The position numbers and the translations under genes were made by a program. Under the pieces are notes generated by a model, which made no database searches, was not told where the DNA came from, and saw nothing but the letters and a program-made list of their open reading frames with translations. This document shows positions 36,942 to 44,538 of a stretch of DNA of 64,000 nt, in pieces. Origin of the DNA: Streptomyces fagopyri (GTDB taxonomy: Bacteria > Actinomycetota > Actinomycetes > Streptomycetales > Streptomycetaceae); assembly GCF_009498275.1 (NCBI RefSeq), contig NZ_CP045643.1:5084001-5148000 (forward strand), written 5' to 3'. Every line of letters starts with the position of its first letter. Position 1 is the first letter of the stretch.

Positions 36942-37191
36942 ACCTGGTCCCTACCCGAACCGCCCACGCGCCACTCGGTCCGGGGCCGTCACCCGATCCG
37001 GGACGATCGTGCGGTGTGGCTCTGTGTGACCCCTCCGATGCACTAGAGTCACTCAAGCGGTCTGAAATCCGATGGAAAGCCATATTTCAGTGGTACATAG
37101 GGCATTGATCGCAGATCCCGTGCACGGATTCCGCACGCGGATCGCGCATCACAGACCCGATCGCACACCTTCACCGCACAGGGGCGCCGCC

Positions 37192-37362
37192 ATGGAGAAG
37201 TCCGGAGTCGAGTCCGAGCTGATCGACCTCAGCGACGTTCCGCTGGACGCGTGGCCCCTTCTCGACCTGCCGTCCGCGTCGGGCTCCATGCGCCGGCTGC
37301 TCAGCCGCATCGACGACCCGGCCAGCAGCCTCGGCGGCTACAACCCGCAGCGCGAGGCATAG
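37192..37362 (+). CDS. RiPP precursor peptide with FxSxx-type leader, copy 2
   Basis: A 56-aa peptide beginning MEKSGVESELIDLSDVPLDA. ESELIDLSDVPLD aligns with ESNLVDLAGVSLE of precursor 1, and LLSRIDDPASSLGGYNPQREA aligns with LLQRIDHTLASVNGFGG, marking leader and core. Only a weak ribosome-binding site (ACAGGGG) is seen. It is followed after 65 bp by the second hydroxylase on the same strand. The core offers Asn, Asp, Tyr and Gln as beta-hydroxylation candidates (inference). Confidence 0.72.
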   Translation: MEKSGVESELIDLSDVPLDAWPLLDLPSASGSMRRLLSRIDDPASSLGGYNPQREA

Positions 37363-37427
37363 CCGCCGGAGGCGACCGCCCGAAGGCGTCGCCGCACCCT
37401 CCCCAGCAGCAACGAACAGGCTCCCCC

Positions 37428-39170
37428 ATGCACCAGACGGCCCGACCCCACGTCCTTTCACCGCGGTCGTTCGACGAGCTGCTGGGCGGCGGGGGCGGCC
37501 CCGCGACGGTCGACATGCTGCGCAGGAGCGAGCGGAGCTGGCGGCTGCTCGTCGTACGGGCCCTGCTCGACTCGGCGGCGACGGCGCCGCCCGGCCCACT
37601 GCCCCCCTTGGCGGAGGGCTGGCGGCTGCTGTCCCGCGCCTGGGCCGCGTCCGAGGAGGCGCGGGAGGCGGTGGAACGGCTGCTCGGATATCCGGCGGTC
37701 GGCGTGTGGGCCGCGCACACGCTGCGCCGGCTGCGCGGGACCGCCCAGGACGACACGCCCCTCTGGGCGGACACCGGACACCTCCACGCCATCGCGGCGG
37801 CCGCGGCCGTCCGCGCCGGCCTTGAGTTCCGCGCCGAGATCCCGGTCCGGCACGGATGGGCGGTGCTGCCCGCGCTCGGGGCGATGCGGGTACCCGGCCC
37901 CGCCGACTGGGACGTGGCCGAGGTCTCCGCCTCCGCCGGACGCGTGCGGATCGCCGGACGCCCGCTGGAGGGACCGGACTGGCACGCCCTGACGGAGCTG
38001 CGCGCCGCCGGCTGCACCCTGCTCCTCGACGACACCGACCCCTACCGTGACCTGCGGAGACCGAGCCGGGTGGAACCGGTCGCCGCTGCCGGTGAGTGGC
38101 AGGAACTCTTCGCCCCGGCCTGGGACATCCTCCGGCGCACCGACACCGAGGCGGCGCGGGCGCTGGCGGGCGGGCTGGTGTCGGTGGTGCCCCGCCCGCG
38201 CGCCGAGCGGTTCCGGCCGCACAGCGCGTCGTCGGGCGAGGCCTTCGGCGGCGCCCTGGCCTCGGCGCCGGACGACGCCGAACAGTTCGCGGCGACGCTG
38301 GTGCACGAGTTCCAGCACAACAAACTCAGTGCGTTCATGCACCTGTTCACCCTGTACGACGACCGGGACGACCGGCTGCACTACGCCCCCTGGCGCGACG
38401 ATCCACGACCGCTGGGCGGCCTCCTCCAGGGCGTGTACGCCTTCTTCGGCGTCACCGCGTTCTGGCGGCGGCGCGTCCATGTGCTCGGGCAGTTCGAGTT
38501 CGCCCTGTGGCGCTGCCAGACGGCGCACGCGCTGCGCGCGATCGGCTCGTCGGACGGCCTCGACGAGCTGGGGCGGCGACTGGTGGCCGAACTGACGCGG
38601 CGCGTCGAACCCTGGCTGGACGAACCGGTCGACGTGCGGGCCAGGGGCGCGGCCGCCCTGGCCGTCGCGGACCACCGGGCGAGCTGGCGCGCCCACCATC
38701 TGCGGCCCGCGGCGGAGACGGTCCGCGCGCACGCGGCGGCCTGGTCCCTCGGCGAACCGCTCCCGCTCGCCGTGGACCCGGCGCCCGTCCCCGGCGGCTC
38801 CTACGGCAGCCCGCGCCGCGGGTTCGACACACGGGCGGTGCTCCTGCGCTGGCTGCTGGCCGACCCGGCGGGTTTCGCGGCACTGCGCGACGATCCCGGC
38901 GCCGTGGTCGCGGGCGCCCTCGACGAGGACGTCGCGCTGGTGGAGGGCCGTACGGCGGAGGCGCTCCAGGCGTTCCACGAGCGTGCGGTCCGCGGTGGTG
39001 ACCCCGACGCCTGGGTGGGCCTCGGGCTGGCGGCGCGGGCCGGCGCGGACCTGGCCGGCGAGGGCCTGCTGGCCCACCCCGAACTCGCGATGGCCCTGCA
39101 CACCGCGCTGGACGGGCGAGCCGACCCGCTGGAACTGGGGCGCGCCCTGGCTCCCGTGTGTGGGGTGTGA
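37428..39170 (+). CDS. HExxH-type peptide beta-hydroxylase (putative 2-oxoglutarate dependent), copy 2
   Basis: The 580-aa paralogue of the protein at 33383. It shares GGPATVDMLRRSERSWRLL at the N-terminus, LDDTDPYR, the LVHEFQHNKL motif (HExxH at residues 293-297) and YAPWRDDPRPLGGLLQGVYA. I start it at the ATG at 37428 because the shared domain begins there; the same frame is open further upstream, across the precursor gene. Downstream lies a cluster of short tandem repeats. It should act on precursor 2, with cross-activity on precursor 1 possible. Confidence 0.85.
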   Translation: MHQTARPHVLSPRSFDELLGGGGGPATVDMLRRSERSWRLLVVRALLDSAATAPPGPLPPLAEGWRLLSRAWAASEEAREAVERLLGYPAVGVWAAHTLRRLRGTAQDDTPLWADTGHLHAIAAAAAVRAGLEFRAEIPVRHGWAVLPALGAMRVPGPADWDVAEVSASAGRVRIAGRPLEGPDWHALTELRAAGCTLLLDDTDPYRDLRRPSRVEPVAAAGEWQELFAPAWDILRRTDTEAARALAGGLVSVVPRPRAERFRPHSASSGEAFGGALASAPDDAEQFAATLVHEFQHNKLSAFMHLFTLYDDRDDRLHYAPWRDDPRPLGGLLQGVYAFFGVTAFWRRRVHVLGQFEFALWRCQTAHALRAIGSSDGLDELGRRLVAELTRRVEPWLDEPVDVRARGAAALAVADHRASWRAHHLRPAAETVRAHAAAWSLGEPLPLAVDPAPVPGGSYGSPRRGFDTRAVLLRWLLADPAGFAALRDDPGAVVAGALDEDVALVEGRTAEALQAFHERAVRGGDPDAWVGLGLAARAGADLAGEGLLAHPELAMALHTALDGRADPLELGRALAPVCGV

Positions 39171-39191
39171 GCCATGAGCTGTCCGGTGTGA

Positions 39192-39299
39192 GCCGTGAGC
39201 GCTCAGCCGTGAGCGCTCAGCCGTGAGCGCTCAGCCGTGAGCCCTCGGGCGTGAGGCGTGAGCCCTCGGGCGTGAGGCGTGGGCCATCAGGTGTGAGGC
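39192..39299. repeat. Nested 14-bp and 21-bp tandem repeats after hydroxylase 2
   Basis: GCCGTGAGCGCTCA occurs three times (39192-39233) with a fourth diverged copy. A 21-bp unit follows three times (39237-39257, 39258-39278, 39279-39299), beginning GTGAGCCCTCGG in the first two. CGTGAGCGCTCA contains the palindrome TGAGCGCTCA, so each unit can form a small hairpin. The array starts 22 bp after the stop codon of the hydroxylase. Confidence 0.85.
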
Positions 39300-39379
39300 G
39301 TTGGGCCGGGCCCGGCCCACGGGCACTCCCGGCGCCGGCCGCGCCGGTGGGCCCGTGACACGAATGGCGGACACGCGGA

Positions 39380-40339
39380 CTACGTGACCGCCCGCAACCG
39401 GCGGGCGATCTCCAGGTCGACCGGCTCCAGCGGGCGGCCGCCCTCGATCTCCCACAGAGTGTTCTGTAGGACACGGCCGAGGGTCCAGGCGCGGGCCCGC
39501 GCGCGCTCCAGACCCATGACGTCGGTCATCGCGTCGAAGCGCCGGCGGATCTCGGCGGGCTCGAAGCGGTTGCGGAGCGCGGGACAGAGCTCGAATCCGG
39601 GGTCGCCCGCGAGCGGCTTGGGGTCGATGGCGACCCAGGGCGCGCGTCCGGCGACCTGGCCATGGTCGTGGTCGCCGTTGTCGTTGTCGTCGTCGTGGTG
39701 TTCGTCGGAGTCGTCGTGGTGGAGGCCGCGCAGGACATTGTCGTAGTGGAGGTCCCAGTGGAGGAGACGGTCGCCCGGCTCGGTCACCACCTCGCGCACC
39801 GCCGCGGCGCAGTCCCCGACGAGCCGCCGGTCGGACGGGTCCGGAATCCGCCGGAGCGCGCCCGGTACCCGCTCCAGCATGTCCGCCGCGATGTCCCCGA
39901 GCCGCCGCACGCCCTCCGGCGCCGCCACGGCCGTCAGCCGGGCCAGCAGCCGCGCGACGACGAGGGCGGCCTCGCGCGTGTCGGGAAGGTGCGTCAACAT
40001 ACGGGTGTGGTCGAGCCGTTCGAGCAGCAGGGTGCAGGTGGCCCTGTCGTGGTCGAGAAGCCGTACGGCGCCGCCGCCGGCCCAGGCGCGCAGCGCGAGC
40101 GGCTCACCCGCGTTCTCCTCGTCGAGAAGCTGGAGCTTCAGCACGGCCGGGGTCGCGTCGGCCCGGCGCACCGGCAGCACCAGCGCCCCCACGCCGTGCA
40201 TCGAGGGGCCGTCGAGGCGCAGCTCCCAGCGGTCCAGGAAGTGGGCCGCTTGCCGCGGGAGCGCGGCGACGAAGGCACGCCCCGCCGCTCCGTTGTACCG
40301 GTGCTGCGAGGCGGCCAGGGCGTCCGGTACGTCGATCAC
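39380..40339 (-). CDS. Aminoglycoside/hydroxyurea-type phosphotransferase with His/Asp-rich insertion
   Basis: The 319-aa kinase-fold protein has the ATP-lysine strand AVLKLQLLD, the catalytic loop LLHWDLHYDNVL and the metal-binding DPKPLAGDPGFELCPALRN, as in the APH(6)/hydroxyurea kinase family. Between the last two motifs it carries a 25-residue insertion of His, Asp, Glu and Asn (HHDDSDEHHDDDN...), not a family feature I know. The GTG at 40339 (GTAGGG upstream) is preferred to the ATG at 40375, which overlaps the divergent gene start. It may phosphorylate a small molecule; resistance is not proven. Confidence 0.82.
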   Translation of the reverse strand: MIDVPDALAASQHRYNGAAGRAFVAALPRQAAHFLDRWELRLDGPSMHGVGALVLPVRRADATPAVLKLQLLDEENAGEPLALRAWAGGGAVRLLDHDRATCTLLLERLDHTRMLTHLPDTREAALVVARLLARLTAVAAPEGVRRLGDIAADMLERVPGALRRIPDPSDRRLVGDCAAAVREVVTEPGDRLLHWDLHYDNVLRGLHHDDSDEHHDDDNDNGDHDHGQVAGRAPWVAIDPKPLAGDPGFELCPALRNRFEPAEIRRRFDAMTDVMGLERARARAWTLGRVLQNTLWEIEGGRPLEPVDLEIARRLRAVT

Positions 40340-40373
40340 CCGGCCGACCCTACGCGCGGGGGAGCGGCGGCCC

Positions 40374-41027
40374 ATGCGCGTTGACCGGATCCTGCGCTCC
40401 GCGCGGAGCTACATACGCAGCGCCCCCGGGACCTACACCTGGCTGGGCGTCCTCTTCTTCACCACCGTGGCCCTGCACCACATGTCGCCGGACTTCGAGG
40501 AGGAGTTCCTGCGGCAGCGGTCCACCAACATCCACGAACTGTCGAACGACCCGCTGCGGGTGCTGATCTCCAGCGCGATGTGGATCGACGGCGGCTACTG
40601 GTTCCCGTACGCCTTTCTCTTCACGGTGTTCCTCGCGCAGGCGGAGCGCTGGCTCGGCACCGTGCGCTGGCTGATCGTGTGCGTGGCCTCGCACGTGCTG
40701 GCGACGCTCGCCAGCGAGGGGGCGCTGCTGGGGGCGGTACGGCGCGGGCTGGCACCGGAGTCCGCCGTGAACACCCTCGACATCGGGGTGAGTTACTCAC
40801 TGGCGGGGGTGATCGCCGTGCTCACGTACCGGATCGCGGCGCCCTGGCGGTATCCGTATCTGGCGGCGGTCCTGGTCTTCTACGGGCTGCCGGTCCTCGG
40901 TGATCCCACCCTCACCCAATGCGGGCATTTCCTCTCCGTGGTGATCGGTCTGGGCTGCTATCCGCTGGTCAGAGGCCGTGGAAAAACACGGAATCCGAAG
41001 GAGACACTGGCCACTCCCAGGGGTTAA
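40374..41027 (+). CDS. Rhomboid-like integral membrane protein
   Basis: The 217-aa protein has about six membrane helices (WLGVLFFTTVALHHM, WFPYAFLFTVFLAQAERWLG, WLIVCVASHVLATLASEGAL, YSLAGVIAVLTYRIA, YPYLAAVLVFYGLPVLG, GHFLSVVIGLGCYPLV). Order and the SHVLATLASEG segment fit actinobacterial rhomboid-like proteins, but the catalytic GxSG serine is not present (GVSYSLAG is the nearest), so proteolysis is doubtful. The ATG lies almost on top of the alternative start of the divergent kinase gene. Confidence 0.75.
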   Translation: MRVDRILRSARSYIRSAPGTYTWLGVLFFTTVALHHMSPDFEEEFLRQRSTNIHELSNDPLRVLISSAMWIDGGYWFPYAFLFTVFLAQAERWLGTVRWLIVCVASHVLATLASEGALLGAVRRGLAPESAVNTLDIGVSYSLAGVIAVLTYRIAAPWRYPYLAAVLVFYGLPVLGDPTLTQCGHFLSVVIGLGCYPLVRGRGKTRNPKETLATPRG

Positions 41028-41037
41028 CGTCCCGGCC

Positions 41038-42438
41038 ATGAGCAGCAGCGGCACCGTCAACGGCGGCATCTCCTTCTGGTACGCGGACGACGGGCTGCCC
41101 GTCCCGCGCGAGCCCCTGCCGGGCGACGCGAGCGCCGATGTCGTGATCGTCGGGGGCGGCTACACGGGTCTGTGGACCGCGTACTACCTGAAGGAGGCGG
41201 CGCCCTCGCTGCGCGTCACCGTCCTGGAGCAGAGGTTCTGCGGGTACGGCGCGTCGGGACGCAACGGCGGCTGGCTCTACAACGGTGTCGCGGGCCGCGA
41301 CCGGTACGCGAGGCTGCACGGCCACGAGGCCGCCGTCCGGCTGCAGAGGGCGATGAACGAGACGGTCGACGAGGTCGTCCGGGTCGCCGCGCGGGAGGGC
41401 ATCGAGGCGGACGTCCACCAGGGCGGCGTCCTGGAGGTGGCGTACACGCCCGCGCAGCTGGCCCGCCTGAAGGCCTTCCACGAGCACGAGCTGTCGTACG
41501 GGGAGCGGGACCGCGAGTTGTACGGCGCGCGCGAGACCGCCGAGCGGGTCCGGGTCGCGGGCGCCGTCGGTTCGGCCTGGACGCCGCACGGGGCGCGTCT
41601 GCACCCGGTGAAACTGGTGAAGGGTCTGGCGGCGGCCGCCGAGGCGCTCGGGGTGACGATCCACGAGCGGACGCCGGTCACGGAGATCCGTCCCGGGCAC
41701 GCGGTGACACCGTACGGAACGGTCCGCGCCCCCTACGTCCTGCGCTGCACGGAGGGCTTCACCGCCTCGCTGAAGGGCCAACGGCGCACCTGGCTGCCCA
41801 TGAACTCGTCGATGATCGCGACGCAGCGGCTGTCGCCCGAGCAGTGGGCGCGGATCGGCTGGGAGGGCCGCGAGACGCTCGGCGACATGGCGCACGCCTA
41901 CATGTACGCGCAGCGCACCGCCGACGACCGCATCGCGCTCGGCGGCCGGGGTGTCCCCTACCGCTTCGGCTCGCGCACCGACCACGACGGCGGCACGCGG
42001 CAGGCGACCGTCGACGCCCTGTACGGGATCCTGGTCCGCTTCTTCCCGTCCCTGGCCGGCGTCCGGGTGGAGCACGCGTGGTCGGGTGTCCTCGGTGTGC
42101 CGCGCGACTGGTGCGCCACGGTCACCCTGGACCGCGCGACCGGCCTCGGCTGGGCCGGCGGTTACGTCGGCTCCGGCGTCGCCACCACCAACCTCGCCGC
42201 CCGCACCCTGCGCGACCTCGTCCGCCTCGACTCGGGTCAGGCGGGCCCGACCGGGCTGACCGGCCTGCCCTGGGTCGGCCACAAGGTACGCAAGTGGGAG
42301 CCGGAGCCGTTCCGCTGGATCGGGGTGCACGGCATGTACGCGACCTACCGCAGCGCGGACCGCCGCGAACTGACCACGCACAGCGCCGAGTCGTCCCGGC
42401 TGGCGCGGCTGGCGGACCGGGTGGCCGGGCGGCACTGA
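41038..42438 (+). CDS. FAD-dependent oxidoreductase (DAO/glycine-oxidase type)
   Basis: The 466-aa protein has an FAD-binding Rossmann start (ADVVIVGGGYTGLWTAYYLKE) and FCGYGASGRNGGW, characteristic of D-amino-acid-dehydrogenase-like oxidoreductases acting on amines. The C-terminal VEHAWSGVLGVPRDW and GWAGGYVGSGVATTNLAARTL complete the DAO fold. Related proteins oxidise gamma-glutamyl-putrescine or sarcosine; the substrate here is unknown. It begins 10 bp after the rhomboid-like gene and may be co-transcribed. Confidence 0.88.
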   Translation: MSSSGTVNGGISFWYADDGLPVPREPLPGDASADVVIVGGGYTGLWTAYYLKEAAPSLRVTVLEQRFCGYGASGRNGGWLYNGVAGRDRYARLHGHEAAVRLQRAMNETVDEVVRVAAREGIEADVHQGGVLEVAYTPAQLARLKAFHEHELSYGERDRELYGARETAERVRVAGAVGSAWTPHGARLHPVKLVKGLAAAAEALGVTIHERTPVTEIRPGHAVTPYGTVRAPYVLRCTEGFTASLKGQRRTWLPMNSSMIATQRLSPEQWARIGWEGRETLGDMAHAYMYAQRTADDRIALGGRGVPYRFGSRTDHDGGTRQATVDALYGILVRFFPSLAGVRVEHAWSGVLGVPRDWCATVTLDRATGLGWAGGYVGSGVATTNLAARTLRDLVRLDSGQAGPTGLTGLPWVGHKVRKWEPEPFRWIGVHGMYATYRSADRRELTTHSAESSRLARLADRVAGRH

Positions 42439-42529
42439 CAGGGCGGGCCCGGCGGGGCGCCGCCGGCAGGGCGGGACGGACGGGAACACGCCCGGCCGCG
42501 CCGTGCGAGGGGTGTGTGACACTGCGCCC

Positions 42530-43003
42530 ATGATTCGCACCGCCACCCCCGCAGACGTTCCCGTCATCCACGCGATGGTCCGTGAACTGGCCGAGTACGA
42601 GAAGGTGCCGGACGAGGCCCGGGCGACCCCGGCGCAGCTGCGCGAGGCGCTGTTCGGCGAGCACCCCGCGGCGTTCGCGCACCTCGCGGAGGAGGCCGGC
42701 GAGGTGGTCGGGTTCGCGCTGTGGTTCCTGAACTTCTCGACCTGGCGCGGAGTGCACGGCATCTACCTGGAGGACCTCTACGTGCGTCCGCAGGCGCGGG
42801 GCGGCGGGCACGGCAGGGCGCTGCTCACCGAACTGGCGCGGATCTGCGTGGCGCGCGGGTACGAGCGGCTGGAGTGGTCGGTACTGGACTGGAACCGGCC
42901 GTCCATCGAGTTCTACGAGGCGCTCGGCGCGCGCCCGCAGGACGAGTGGACGGTGTACCGGCTGACCGACGGGGCGCTGCGGGAGCTGGGTTCACGGGAC
43001 TGA
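42530..43003 (+). CDS. GNAT-family N-acetyltransferase
   Basis: The 157-aa protein fits the GNAT fold: IRTATPADVPVIHAMVRELAEYEK start, GFALWFLNFSTWRG, YLEDLYVRPQARGGGHGRALL (acetyl-CoA loop R-x-x-G-x-G/A) and WSVLDWNRPSIEFYEALGA. The start IEDLYV... and length resemble diamine (spermidine/thialysine) acetyltransferases. The last 12 bases overlap the end of the convergent MFS gene. Confidence 0.92.
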   Translation: MIRTATPADVPVIHAMVRELAEYEKVPDEARATPAQLREALFGEHPAAFAHLAEEAGEVVGFALWFLNFSTWRGVHGIYLEDLYVRPQARGGGHGRALLTELARICVARGYERLEWSVLDWNRPSIEFYEALGARPQDEWTVYRLTDGALRELGSRD

Positions 43004-44482
43004 CTCGGGCACGGGGGCGGTGCCGAGCGCGTGCTTGGGGGCCTTCGCGGTGACCAGCAGGCCGGCGATCAGACCGGCCAGGAGCATGATGCCGCAGGCC
43101 CACCAGATGGCGGTCGTGTAGCCGTGCACGATGCCCTCGCGGACGACCAGCGCCCTGTGGGCCGGGCCGGTGAGGTGCGCGGCGATGTAGGTGGCGCCGC
43201 TGGTGGTGGCGACCGTGTTGAGCAAGGCCGTGCCGATCGAACCGCCGACCTGCTGCGAGGTGTTGACGGTCGCGGAGGTCACGCCCGAGTCCTGCGGGGA
43301 GACCCCGGCGGTGGCCGTGGCGAAGATCGGCATGAAGATCAGGCCCATGCCGAGCCCCGTCAGGAGCATGCCGGGCAGCATCAGGCCCGTGTAGTCGGAG
43401 TGCACGCTCAGCCGGGTGAAGACGAGCATGCCGGCCGCCGCGAGGAGTGTGCCGGGGACCATCAGCACACGCGGGGCCACGTGTTGCAGCAGCCGCGCGG
43501 AGATCTGCGTCGAGCCGACGACGATGGCGACCGTCAGCGGCAGGAAGGCCAGGCCCGTCCGCACCGGCGAGTAGCCGAGGACGACCTGTAGGTAGTAGGT
43601 CAGGAACAGGAACATGCCGAACAGGCCGATGACGGCGAGTGCCATGGTCAGGAAGCAGCCGGCGCGATTGCGGTCCTTGACGACGTGCAGGGGCAGCAGG
43701 GGGCTCGGGGCCCGCCGCTGCCACCACACGAAGGCCATGAGCAGGGCGACGCCGGCCGCGAGCAGGGCGAGGACCGACGGGTCCGTCCAGCCCCGCGGCT
43801 GCGCCTCGCTGAAGCCGTAGACGATGGCGACGAGGCCGCCGCAGCCGAGCACCGCACCCGGGACGTCGAGGCGGGCGCCCCGGTGGCCGGGGCGGTCGCG
43901 CAGCAGGGCGGCCGCGCCGACGACCGCGACGATCGCGACGGGGACGTTGACGTAGAGGCACCAGCGCCAGTTCAGGTACTCGGTCAGCAGTCCGCCCGCG
44001 AGCAGTCCGATCGCCGAGCCGCTGCCCGCCAGGGCGCCGTAGATGCCGAAGGCCTTCCCGCGTTCCCTCGGGTCGGTGAAGGCGGTGGTCAGCAGGCTGA
44101 GCGCGGACGGGGCGAGGAGGGCGGCAAAGGCGCCCTGCAGGGCGCGGGCGCCGTAGAGCATGGTGGGCGTGGTGGCACCGCCGCCGAGCGCGGAGGCGGC
44201 CGCGAAGCCGATGAGCCCGATGACGAAGGTGCGTTTGCGGCCGACCAGGTCGGCGATCCGGCCGCCGAGCAGGAGCAGGCCGCCGAAGGCCAGGGTGTAC
44301 GCGGTGATGACCCACTGACGGTTGCCGTCGGACATGCCCAGGTCACGCTGTGCGGAGGGGAGCGCGATGTTCACGATGGTCGCGTCCAGGACGACCATCA
44401 GCTGGGCGAGAGCGATGATCACCAGACCCCACCAGCGGTGCGGATCGGCGTCGGAGGGTTCACCTGTTCGGGTGACACTCAC
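42992..44482 (-). CDS. MFS drug efflux transporter, EmrB/QacA (DHA2) family
   Basis: The 496-aa protein has 14 membrane helices, starting WWGLVIIALAQLMVVLDATIVNIALPSAQRDL, the DHA2 hallmark. The motif GRIADLVGRKRT lies between helices 2 and 3 and the C-motif GSGSAIGLLAGG in helix 5. It exports toxic compounds by proton antiport. I start at the GTG at 44482. It is 56 bp downstream of the quinone oxidoreductase gene on the same strand, so it may be driven by the same SoxR-box promoter. Confidence 0.92.
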   Translation of the reverse strand: MSVTRTGEPSDADPHRWWGLVIIALAQLMVVLDATIVNIALPSAQRDLGMSDGNRQWVITAYTLAFGGLLLLGGRIADLVGRKRTFVIGLIGFAAASALGGGATTPTMLYGARALQGAFAALLAPSALSLLTTAFTDPRERGKAFGIYGALAGSGSAIGLLAGGLLTEYLNWRWCLYVNVPVAIVAVVGAAALLRDRPGHRGARLDVPGAVLGCGGLVAIVYGFSEAQPRGWTDPSVLALLAAGVALLMAFVWWQRRAPSPLLPLHVVKDRNRAGCFLTMALAVIGLFGMFLFLTYYLQVVLGYSPVRTGLAFLPLTVAIVVGSTQISARLLQHVAPRVLMVPGTLLAAAGMLVFTRLSVHSDYTGLMLPGMLLTGLGMGLIFMPIFATATAGVSPQDSGVTSATVNTSQQVGGSIGTALLNTVATTSGATYIAAHLTGPAHRALVVREGIVHGYTTAIWWACGIMLLAGLIAGLLVTAKAPKHALGTAPVPESVP

Positions 44483-44538
44483 CTGCCCAGAAGACCATGG
44501 ATCGGTGGGTGCCGCACCTTTCGGCGGAGCCCTCCCGC

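Noticed and set aside
33383..39170. Idea that the HExxH proteins are zinc metallopeptidases
   Set aside because: The surrounding motif (LVHEFQH.KL plus YAPWRDDPRP) fits the peptide-hydroxylase family better, and each lies next to a precursor peptide; still listed as a refuting outcome.
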